NCBI GenBank assembly: GCA_900547285.1
Contig: URGF01000006.1
Coordinates: 1-28,310 of the forward strand
Length of the DNA: 28,310 nucleotides
Direction: 5' to 3'
Source of the DNA: an uncultured Collinsella sp.
GTDB taxonomy: Bacteria; Actinomycetota; Coriobacteriia; Coriobacteriales; Coriobacteriaceae
This document shows positions 6,158 through 11,948 of the stretch, in pieces. The position numbers and the translations under genes were made by a program. The notes below the pieces were generated by a model. It had not been told where the DNA came from, made no database searches, and worked only from the letters and a program-made list of their open reading frames with translations. Numbering within the stretch: the first letter of the stretch is position 1; each line of letters starts with the position of its first letter.

Positions 6158-7414
6158 ATGGCATTGCAGTTTACAGAGCGCGAGTTTATTCCCGTGCTGC
6201 TCGGTGGCGACATCAACGCCTATTCGGTGGCGCGCGCCTTCTACGAGGAGTACCAGGTCAAGAGCCTGGTCTTTGGCAAGTACCAGACGGGTCCCGCGTA
6301 CCGCAGCCAGATTATCGACTACACGCCCAACGTGGATATCGATACCATGCCCGTGATGCTCAGGACCGTTAACGGCATTGCCCAAGCGCATGCCGATAAG
6401 ACGATTGTCCTTGTGGGCTGTGGCGATAACTATGTTGCCCTCGTGGCTCAGGCCAAGGATGCCCATGAGTTGGCGGATAACATCGTCGCGCCTTACGCTC
6501 CCTATAGCATGCTTGAGCAGTGTCAGAAGAAGGAGATCTTCTACGAGCTGTGCGAGAAGCATGGCGTGCCCTATCCGCATACCTTTACCTTCACCATGGC
6601 GATGCTGAATGCCAAAGGCGAGGCACCTGCCGAAGTGCTCGACCAGATCGATTTTCCCTACCCGATGATTCTGAAGCCTTCTGACGGCATCATGTGGTGG
6701 CAGCACGAGTTCGAGGGCCAGAAAAAGGCCTATGAGATTGCCGACCGTGCCGAGCTGGAACAGGTCATTCGCGACTCGTATGCCAGCGGCTACACCGACG
6801 ACCTGATCTTGCAGGATCGCGTGCCCGGCAACGACGAGTACATGCGCGTGCTCACCAGCTATTCCGACCGCAACGGCAAGGTCCGCATGATGTGCCTGGG
6901 TCACGTGCTGCTCGAGGAGCATCAGCCCCATGGCGTCGGTAATCACGCCTGCATCATCACCGAGCCCAATGACGAGCTCATGGGCGGCGTGCGCAAGTTG
7001 CTCGAGGACCTTCACTTTGTGGGCTATTCCAACTTTGACGTTAAGTACGACGAGCGCGACGGCTCGTTTAAGTTCTTTGATTTCAACACGCGCCAAGGCC
7101 GCAGCAACTACTACGTCACCAACAGCGGCTTTAACGTTGCCAAGTATGTGGTGGACGAGTATGTGTTCAACCGCCCGTTTGAGCCGGAGTTTGTGACGGC
7201 GCAGGACGAGGCGCTGTGGATGGTCGTCCCCATGGGCGTCGTCGACAAGTACGTCAAGGATCCCGAGCTGCGCGCTAAGGTGCATCGCCTGGACAAGGAA
7301 GGCAAGGGCGCCGACCCTTCGTTTATGAAGGGCGACTTTGTCTTTAACCGCTGGCTGCGCATGTGGCACACCAAGCTGCGCCACTTTAAGCTGTTCAAGA
7401 CGTATTACAAGTAG
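6158..7414 (+). CDS. ATP-grasp D-aspartate ligase (peptidoglycan cross-bridge)
   Basis: A 418-residue ATP-grasp enzyme. Residues 1-120 form the N-terminal domain (FIPVLLGGDINAYSVARAFY). The ATP-binding part follows: KKEIFYELCEKHGVPYPHTF (helix after the B-strand), YPMILKPSDG (about 168-177, ATP-lysine strand), LILQDRVPGNDEYMRVL, and the metal site FDVKYDERDG with KFFDFNTRQGRSNYY (Asp/Glu and Asn ligands). This matches the family of carboxylate-amine ligases that includes D-aspartate ligase of Enterococcus faecium, which joins D-Asp to the lysine side chain of the UDP-MurNAc-pentapeptide precursor. The aspartate racemase gene next door supplies D-Asp and supports this substrate. The ribosome site is GATAGGAAG 6-8 bases upstream. 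Without the neighbour only a generic ATP-grasp call would be justified. Confidence 0.82.
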   Translation: MALQFTEREFIPVLLGGDINAYSVARAFYEEYQVKSLVFGKYQTGPAYRSQIIDYTPNVDIDTMPVMLRTVNGIAQAHADKTIVLVGCGDNYVALVAQAKDAHELADNIVAPYAPYSMLEQCQKKEIFYELCEKHGVPYPHTFTFTMAMLNAKGEAPAEVLDQIDFPYPMILKPSDGIMWWQHEFEGQKKAYEIADRAELEQVIRDSYASGYTDDLILQDRVPGNDEYMRVLTSYSDRNGKVRMMCLGHVLLEEHQPHGVGNHACIITEPNDELMGGVRKLLEDLHFVGYSNFDVKYDERDGSFKFFDFNTRQGRSNYYVTNSGFNVAKYVVDEYVFNRPFEPEFVTAQDEALWMVVPMGVVDKYVKDPELRAKVHRLDKEGKGADPSFMKGDFVFNRWLRMWHTKLRHFKLFKTYYK

Positions 7415-7425
7415 ATGAGTGCGGC

Positions 7426-7462
7426 GCCCGTCCGGTTTACATCGGGCGGGCGCGGGTATGAT
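7426..7462 (+). promoter_or_regulatory. GC-rich hairpin and TATGAT box between ligase and racemase
   Basis: GCCCGTCC (7426-7433) can pair with GGGCGGGC (7444-7451) as an 8-bp stem. TATGAT (7457-7462) follows at once and resembles a -10 box, with only a weak -35 (TTTACA, 7436-7441, 15-base spacer). The hairpin lacks a T tract, so it is not a convincing terminator. The racemase may therefore be expressed both by read-through and from its own promoter. Confidence 0.4.
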
Positions 7463-7498
7463 ACGCGCAATTGCGCATGCGTCACCAAGGAGGCGGCG

Positions 7499-8245
7499 AT
7501 GGAAAAGCTGGGAGTTATCGGCGGCATGGGCGCCGAGGCCACGTCGTATTACTACGACCAGGTGGTGCGTCATACGGCTGCTGCCTGCGATCAGGAACAT
7601 ATCGACATGGTGGTGCTCTCCAAGTCGACCATGCCCGACCGCACGCTGGCCATTAAGACCGGCGAGCATGCCAAGTTGCTGGCGGCCATGAAAGAGTGTG
7701 CTCAGGCACTCGAGTCGCTGGGCTGTGCGCACATAGCGATTCCCTGCAACACGTCACATTACTTCTACGACCAGATCCAGTCGTTTACGAAGGTGCCGAT
7801 TATCCACATGCCGCGTGAGTCGGTGCGCTATGCCCTTGCGGGCGCGGTGATGGGGGAGTGCGAGTTCGACCCCAACCTGAGTATGCCGGCCGAGCCGGTG
7901 CACAAGATTGGCATCATGGGCACTGACGGAACCGTGGGCGCGGGCGTCTACGGCCGCGAATGCGAGGCTGCGGGTGTCGAGGTCGTCTATCCCAGCGAGA
8001 AACGTCAGAACGATGTGATGTCGCTTATCTACGATGATGTGAAGGCCGGACGTGAGCCCGATATGGATAAGTTCGACCGCGTGATGTGGGAGTTCGCCCG
8101 TAGCGGCTGCGACCGCGTCATTCTGGCCTGCACTGAGCTATCGGTGCTGCAGAAGTACCGAGAGATGCCCGAGATTACCCTTGACGCCATGGACGTCCTG
8201 GTGCGCGAATCCATCATCCGCAGCGGCGCCCCCTACCGCCTCTAG
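7499..8245 (+). CDS. Aspartate/glutamate racemase family protein, probable aspartate racemase
   Basis: A 248-residue PLP-independent racemase. The N-terminus KLGVIGGMGAEAT is the family signature, and the two catalytic cysteines are visible: C83 in IPCNTSHYF and C211 in LACTELSVL. One cysteine removes the alpha proton and the other returns it on the opposite face, interconverting L- and D-aspartate. ATG 7499 has AAGGAGG 7 bases upstream and is preferred to earlier in-frame starts. It follows the D-aspartate ligase by 84 bases in the same direction, the arrangement known for E. faecium, so the product D-Asp is probably used for the wall cross-bridge. Glutamate specificity cannot be ruled out, but MurI proteins differ in their N-terminal motif. 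Confidence 0.88.
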   Translation: MEKLGVIGGMGAEATSYYYDQVVRHTAAACDQEHIDMVVLSKSTMPDRTLAIKTGEHAKLLAAMKECAQALESLGCAHIAIPCNTSHYFYDQIQSFTKVPIIHMPRESVRYALAGAVMGECEFDPNLSMPAEPVHKIGIMGTDGTVGAGVYGRECEAAGVEVVYPSEKRQNDVMSLIYDDVKAGREPDMDKFDRVMWEFARSGCDRVILACTELSVLQKYREMPEITLDAMDVLVRESIIRSGAPYRL

Positions 8246-8304
8246 CTTCCGACCCGCCAAAAAGGGACAGGTTAATTTTGGTAGATTTTATCTGGTGAAA
8301 CAGT

Positions 8305-8341
8305 AAAGGCCTCGGCTCGTTTGGTGCGAGCCGAGGCCTTT
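8305..8341. terminator. Bidirectional terminator between racemase and ecfT
   Basis: AAAGGCCTCGGCTCG (8305-8319) pairs perfectly with CGAGCCGAGGCCTTT (8327-8341), loop TTTGGTG, then a T. The A-rich left side lets it work for the leftward ecfT transcript as well. Confidence 0.9.
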
Positions 8342-8370
8342 TGCGTTGGGCGGTTGCTATCGGTGGCGAA

Positions 8371-9117
8371 CTAGAACAGGAAGCCGATGGCGATGAGGGC
8401 GATGGTGACGATGAGCACGGCGATGTCCAGGCCCTTGATGGGGTAGCGCTTGTACGAGCTAGCGCGTGTACGCAGATAGAAGCCGCGCTGTTCTGCCGCC
8501 AAGGCTGTGGCATCGGTCTTGCCCACGCTCGAGATGAGCAGTGGCACGCACAGTGGCAGCATGAGCTTAAGCTTCTTGATGGGGTTCTTGGTGTCGTACT
8601 CGACGCCGCGTGCGGTCTGCGCCTCCATGATGGCGTTCATCTCCTGACCAAACACCGGCACAAAGCGTAGCGCCGTGGTAAAGGTGAAGGCATAGCGATA
8701 CGGTACGTGCAGCACCTCGACGCAGGCGTTGGCAAGGTCGTTGAGCTTGGTCACCATGAGCATGAGGATGAGTGGTAACGCCACGCCCAGCAGGCGCAGA
8801 CAGGCCTTCGATCCTGTGATGAGCCCCGTGTCGGTGATAAAGCCCCACACCACGTTGCCATCGCGCATAAAGGCCAGCTGGAGCACCAGCATGATAAGCG
8901 CGAGCGGAATCAGCAACTTGAGCAGCGAGAACAGACGGTTGACGACACCGGCATAGGCACCCAGCGCAAGGGTGAGTGCCAAAAAGCCCAGCAGCGCCAC
9001 GTAGGTGTCGGACAAGAAGATGCCGACGATGATGGCGGCGGCGAGGCCCAGTTTGACGACGGGGTTCAGGCGATGCAGTAGCGTATCGCCCGGCATGTAG
9101 TCGATGACGTTAACCAC
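8371..9117 (-). CDS. ecfT: ECF transporter transmembrane component EcfT
   Basis: A 248-residue membrane protein of the CbiQ/EcfT family. The start MVNVIDYMPGDTLLHRLNPVVKLG carries the family signature PGDTLLHRLNP. Hydrophobic helices lie at about residues 20-40, 45-60, 68-85 and 225-245. The coupling region contains ALRFVPVF, AQTARGVE and AAEQRGFYLRTRASS, corresponding to the two Ala-Arg-Gly coupling motifs that contact the ATPases (ARG in the first; QRG in the second). GTG at 9117 is chosen: AAGGAG precedes it, the reading overlaps the last 8 bases of ecfA (translational coupling) and it gives the normal N-terminus; ATG at 9150 would add 11 residues. With EcfA and the TrpP S-component it should form a tryptophan importer. 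Confidence 0.9.
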   Translation of the reverse strand: MVNVIDYMPGDTLLHRLNPVVKLGLAAAIIVGIFLSDTYVALLGFLALTLALGAYAGVVNRLFSLLKLLIPLALIMLVLQLAFMRDGNVVWGFITDTGLITGSKACLRLLGVALPLILMLMVTKLNDLANACVEVLHVPYRYAFTFTTALRFVPVFGQEMNAIMEAQTARGVEYDTKNPIKKLKLMLPLCVPLLISSVGKTDATALAAEQRGFYLRTRASSYKRYPIKGLDIAVLIVTIALIAIGFLF

Positions 9118-10861
9118 GGCGGACCATCTCCTTGGTAATTCGAACGACATCGGTGACCTCGCTCACCTGCGCAAAAGCGGGCGAGACGGAAGATGCCAGA
9201 CGGCGCGAGAGTTCAATAACCTGGGGAGGCTCCACATAGGCACGCCGCATGAGATCGATGTTCGAGAATAGCTCGTGCGTGCGGCCGCGGCCGAGGATGC
9301 GACCGTCGGCCATTACTACGATACGCTCGGCAAAGTCGGAAACGACTTCCATATCGTGGCAGACCATAATCACGGCGCAACCGCGCTCGGCCATGGTGCG
9401 CACTGTTTCCATGACGGTCATGCACTCGCGGTAATCAAGGCCGCTCGTGGGCTCGTCGAGCACGACGATCTTGGGCTCAACCACTACGACGGAGGCAAGC
9501 GCCACCATTTGTCGCTGGCCGCGCGAAAGCGAGAAAGGTGCCTCATCGGCAGGCAGGCCAAAGCGGTCGATAACAAGTTGAGCACGACGCAGAGCCTCGG
9601 CACGGTCGATGCCGGCAAGCTCCAGGCCAAAAGCGACCTCGTCGAGTACGGTATCCTTGCAGATCTGGCGGTCGGGGTTTTGGAAGAGGGTTGCGACTTC
9701 GCGGGCGATGCGGCTCGTGGGAACGGCCGCGGTATCCAGTCCCGTGACGCGCACGCTGCCCGAGGCGGGCTTGAGCAGGCCTGTGAGCAGCTTGGTGAGC
9801 GTGGTCTTGCCGGCACCGTTTTGGCCGACGATGCCCACGAGCTCGCCGGGATAGAGCGTCAGGTTGAGGTCGTGTACGGCGGCGCCGCCATTGGGATAGG
9901 CAAACTCAACATGGTCGAAGGTGAGTACGGGTTCGGCGTCCTTGGCATGAGGGCGCAACGACGGTGCATGCGGGGAACCGGCGGGCGCCTGGGCTTCGAT
10001 AGCCGCGCGTGCGGGGTCGACGATGCCCGAAATCAGGCGCTCGGCCTCATCGACATCCAAGCAAGGGGTACCGCTTACCAGGCCATCGGCCTCGAGGCTA
10101 TTGAAGATACGCGTGACGCGAGGGCAGTCGACGCCGATGGCACGGAGCTCGTCGGTATGCGCGAAGACCTCGTGTGGCCCGCCCTGCAGCGCGATTTCGC
10201 CATGGTTGAGCACGAGCACGCGGTTGCAGTACTCCGAGAGCAGGGCGACCTTTTGCTCAACGACGACGATGGTGATTCCAAGTGCGCGGTTTGCCTCACG
10301 CAGCGTCTCGAAGACCAGCGTGGAGCTGGCAGGGTCGAGTGCCGCGGTGGGCTCGTCGAGAACCAAGACGCGCGGACGCATAGCGAGAATGGCGGCGATG
10401 GCTACCTTTTGCTTCTGTCCGCCCGAGAGGGTGGCAATCTCGCGGTCGCGCAGGTCGCTGATGCCGACGGTCTCGAGCGTTTCGCTCACGCGCTGCTCGA
10501 TCTGGTCGTGGGGAACGCCAAAGTTCTCGAGGCCAAAGAGCATCTCGTCCTCGACGACCGAGGCGACCATCTGCGTGTCGATATCCTGCAGCACGCTGCC
10601 GACGATTTGCGACACGTCGGTCAACGAGACCTCGCAGGTGTCGTGGCCGTCAACCATGACGGACCCAAAGAACGTGCCGGTGTAGTGGTGGGGCACGGCG
10701 CCCGACAGGCAGGCGGCAAGCGGGGACTTGCCGGCGCCCGAGGGCCCGATGATGCCGATGAAATCTCCCTTGTTCACGCTGAGCGAGATGTGGCTGAGCG
10801 CCCGCTCGGTCTGCGTGCCATAGGAGAACGAGACATCGTCGACGTTGATGATCGTTTCCAT
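9110..10861 (-). CDS. ecfA: ECF transporter ATPase, two ABC domains fused
   Basis: A 583-residue cytoplasmic ATPase with two ABC domains, the fused form of EcfA1/EcfA2. Domain 1 (1-235): Walker A GPSGAGKSP (39-47), Q-loop Q92, signature LSGGQ (145-149), Walker B VLVLDE (E170), switch position Q203 in VVEQ. Domain 2 (312-545): Walker A GQNGAGKTT (346-354), Q-loop in FQNPD, signature LSRGQ (445-449), Walker B VVLDE (E470), switch H502 in VCHD. Domain 1 therefore has Pro after GKS and Gln for the switch His, and its site is completed by the non-consensus LSRGQ, so the two ATP sites look unequal. The ATG at 10861 has GAAAGGTAT just upstream. It lies between trpP and ecfT on one transcript. Confidence 0.92.
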   Translation of the reverse strand: METIINVDDVSFSYGTQTERALSHISLSVNKGDFIGIIGPSGAGKSPLAACLSGAVPHHYTGTFFGSVMVDGHDTCEVSLTDVSQIVGSVLQDIDTQMVASVVEDEMLFGLENFGVPHDQIEQRVSETLETVGISDLRDREIATLSGGQKQKVAIAAILAMRPRVLVLDEPTAALDPASSTLVFETLREANRALGITIVVVEQKVALLSEYCNRVLVLNHGEIALQGGPHEVFAHTDELRAIGVDCPRVTRIFNSLEADGLVSGTPCLDVDEAERLISGIVDPARAAIEAQAPAGSPHAPSLRPHAKDAEPVLTFDHVEFAYPNGGAAVHDLNLTLYPGELVGIVGQNGAGKTTLTKLLTGLLKPASGSVRVTGLDTAAVPTSRIAREVATLFQNPDRQICKDTVLDEVAFGLELAGIDRAEALRRAQLVIDRFGLPADEAPFSLSRGQRQMVALASVVVVEPKIVVLDEPTSGLDYRECMTVMETVRTMAERGCAVIMVCHDMEVVSDFAERIVVMADGRILGRGRTHELFSNIDLMRRAYVEPPQVIELSRRLASSVSPAFAQVSEVTDVVRITKEMVRRG

Positions 10862-10879
10862 GGATACCTTTCATAGTCA

Positions 10880-10923
10880 TTGGGGACGTTCTTTAATGAC
10901 TAGTCGTTTAAGAACGTCCCCAA
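10880..10923. repeat. 44-base palindromic (REP-like) element inside the trpP-ecfA gap
   Basis: TTGGGGACGTTCTT (10880-10893) and AAGAACGTCCCCAA (10910-10923) are perfect inverted copies, and the centre contains the palindrome GACTAGTC flanked by further near-symmetric bases, so almost the whole element folds on itself. A related half-element, TTTGGGACAGTCTTT, follows at 10934-10948, and GGGACAGGTTAATTTTGG occurs at 8267-8284. The element lies between the stop of trpP and the start of ecfA in the operon. It resembles dispersed extragenic palindromes. Confidence 0.7.
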
Positions 10924-10967
10924 GAGCTAGTTGTTTGGGACAGTCTTTACCGATGGGGCACTGTGGG

Positions 10968-11540
10968 TTAGTTGAGCTTCAGGGCCTTCTGGATGGGCAG
11001 GTAGAGGGCGCCGACCAGAATGGCGTTAAAGACGGCGGTCATGGCGACGACGGGCAACATGGCGGCGGCGAGCTCGCCGACCACGCCGAGCATGGCCATC
11101 TTGATGACCATGAAGATGGCGCCGGAGACAAAGGTGGTCAGGAAGGTTGCGACAATGGCGATGGCGGGCTTGACCTGACCGTTCTTGCCGGCGGCGTTGA
11201 CGATGCCGGCCATGAGCATGGCGGCGATGCCCTCGGCGGCAAAATCGACGAACGGCGAAGTGGTGGTGATCTGGATCACAGCAGCCGAGATGAGGCCAAT
11301 GACGAGCGCCTGGCCGATGTTGGGGCGAACGACCAGGATGGTGAGGCAGAAGGCCGAGATGATGAACTCGGGGCTGATCATGCCGCCCGAGATGCCCGAG
11401 ATTGCCTTGCCGACGGTGAAGTTGAGGATGAAGCCGGCGGCGAGCAGGATGGCGAGCAGGACGAGGGCGCGGACATCGAGTTTGCCGCGATCGGCGGTAT
11501 GGACGGTGCGGGGCTGGGTGGCGGTGGTGTTCTGAGACAT
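10968..11540 (-). CDS. trpP: ECF transporter substrate-binding component for tryptophan, TrpP-like
   Basis: A 190-residue integral membrane protein. After a polar start (MSQNTTATQPRTVHTADRGK) it has about five or six hydrophobic segments from residue 23 to 185. The middle resembles the Bacillus TrpP family: GGMISPEFIISAFCLTILVV, then NIGQALVIGLISAAVIQITT, and the C-terminal AMTAVFNAILVGALYLPIQK, where polar and proline positions match the TrpP pattern as I remember it. Substrate assignment rests mainly on the leader peptide with three Trp codons upstream (11685-11753). ATG 11540 has AAAGGA about 9 bases upstream; an earlier in-frame start at 11570 lacks one. Distinct EcfA and EcfT genes follow, so this is a dedicated ECF module. 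Confidence 0.82.
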   Translation of the reverse strand: MSQNTTATQPRTVHTADRGKLDVRALVLLAILLAAGFILNFTVGKAISGISGGMISPEFIISAFCLTILVVRPNIGQALVIGLISAAVIQITTTSPFVDFAAEGIAAMLMAGIVNAAGKNGQVKPAIAIVATFLTTFVSGAIFMVIKMAMLGVVGELAAAMLPVVAMTAVFNAILVGALYLPIQKALKLN

Positions 11541-11585
11541 GGTGAAAATCCTTTCGGAAGGGGATTGCAAGAGAAAAGCGGAGGC

Positions 11586-11715
11586 GCGTGATGCGAATGC
11601 GATCGGGCTCGAGATAGAAAAAGGCCCCCGGTCGAAACCGGAGGCCTTCCAATCACCTAGAGCGCAAAAACAGGCGTGAGGGACTCACTGTCGACCGATC
11701 GTATTCGCATCACGC
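11586..11715 (-). repeat. 21-base inverted repeat that brackets the Trp attenuator
   Basis: The arm at 11695-11715 and the arm at 11586-11606 are inverted copies with 20 of 21 positions matching (single mismatch at position 14). In the RNA the first arm directly follows the three tandem Trp codons of the leader peptide, and the second arm lies after the intrinsic terminator and about 45 bases before the trpP start. Pairing would enclose the whole terminator in a loop. Confidence 0.85.
11618..11648 (-). terminator. Intrinsic terminator of the Trp attenuator
   Basis: Read leftward, AAGGCCTCCGGT (11648-11637), a TTCG loop and ACCGGGGGCCTT (11632-11621) form a 12-bp stem with one G-U pair, followed by TTTTT. 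It lies between the leader peptide and trpP. A leader segment (TCGACCG on the plus strand, 11691-11697) is complementary to CGGTCGA (11629-11635) in its loop and 3' arm, so competing pairing is possible. A small hairpin (11676-11680 with 11684-11688) overlaps the leader stop codon. Confidence 0.9.
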
Positions 11716-11753
11716 CACCACCAGTTGTTGAGAGACTTCATCGTGTTCTTCAT
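11685..11753 (-). CDS. trpL: Tryptophan leader peptide (22 residues, three tandem Trp)
   Basis: A 22-codon open frame, MKNTMKSLNNWWWRDANTIG plus two residues, with three consecutive TGG codons at positions 11-13 and a good ribosome site (AAAGGAG, about 10 bases before ATG). Like other trp leader peptides, including the NWWW type of actinobacteria, ribosome stalling at these codons when charged tRNA-Trp is scarce should change downstream RNA folding and let polymerase pass the terminator at 11618-11648. It sits in front of the ECF tryptophan transporter genes rather than trp biosynthesis genes. It is too short for routine gene calling. The peptide itself is not expected to have a function. Confidence 0.9.
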   Translation of the reverse strand: MKNTMKSLNNWWWRDANTIGRQ

Positions 11754-11811
11754 GTTGGTGGCTCCTTTCGTGATGCCGTGGCGCGGTAGCACCTGATTGC
11801 TGTTGCGCTGC

Positions 11812-11861
11812 ACTATAGCACAGCGAAGTGTGTGCGGGGAAATCTTTTTTAAAAAGATTTC
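11812..11861 (-). promoter_or_regulatory. Candidate promoter of the trpL-trpP operon with an AT-rich palindrome upstream
   Basis: On the minus strand TATAGT (11817-11812) is a good -10 box about 59 bases before the trpL ATG. No good -35 is seen. A palindrome of about 22 bases, GAAATCTTTTT facing AAAAAGATTTC (11839-11861), lies just upstream, at the place of an UP element or operator. Confidence 0.45.
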
Positions 11862-11881
11862 AGGCGGGTTTCCCGTCGGTC

Positions 11882-11930
11882 AAAAGAGCGGGCTAAGCGG
11901 GCGAGGCTGCCATGGCTGCCTTGTCCGCTC
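11882..11930 (-). terminator. Probable terminator of the C69 hydrolase gene
   Basis: Read leftward, GAGCGGAC (11930-11923) can pair with GCCCGCTC (11893-11886), 7 of 8 positions, followed by TTTTG. The interior holds a second structured segment around GCCATGGC. It follows the gene stop by about 20 bases. Confidence 0.55.
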
Positions 11931-11948
11931 AGCTAAGACATGAGGGCC

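Noticed and set aside
6140..7732. 530-codon open frame on the minus strand
   Set aside because: It is the antisense shadow of the D-aspartate ligase and racemase genes, which have clear motifs and ribosome sites; GC-rich coding DNA often leaves such frames open.
9275..10876. 533-codon open frame on the plus strand
   Set aside because: Antisense to ecfA, which has all ABC motifs. The translated shadow has no recognisable domain.
10861..10967. Terminator ending the trpP transcript
   Set aside because: The palindrome has no T tract on the minus strand after its 3' arm and resembles a dispersed palindrome; ecfA follows in the same direction with no obvious promoter.
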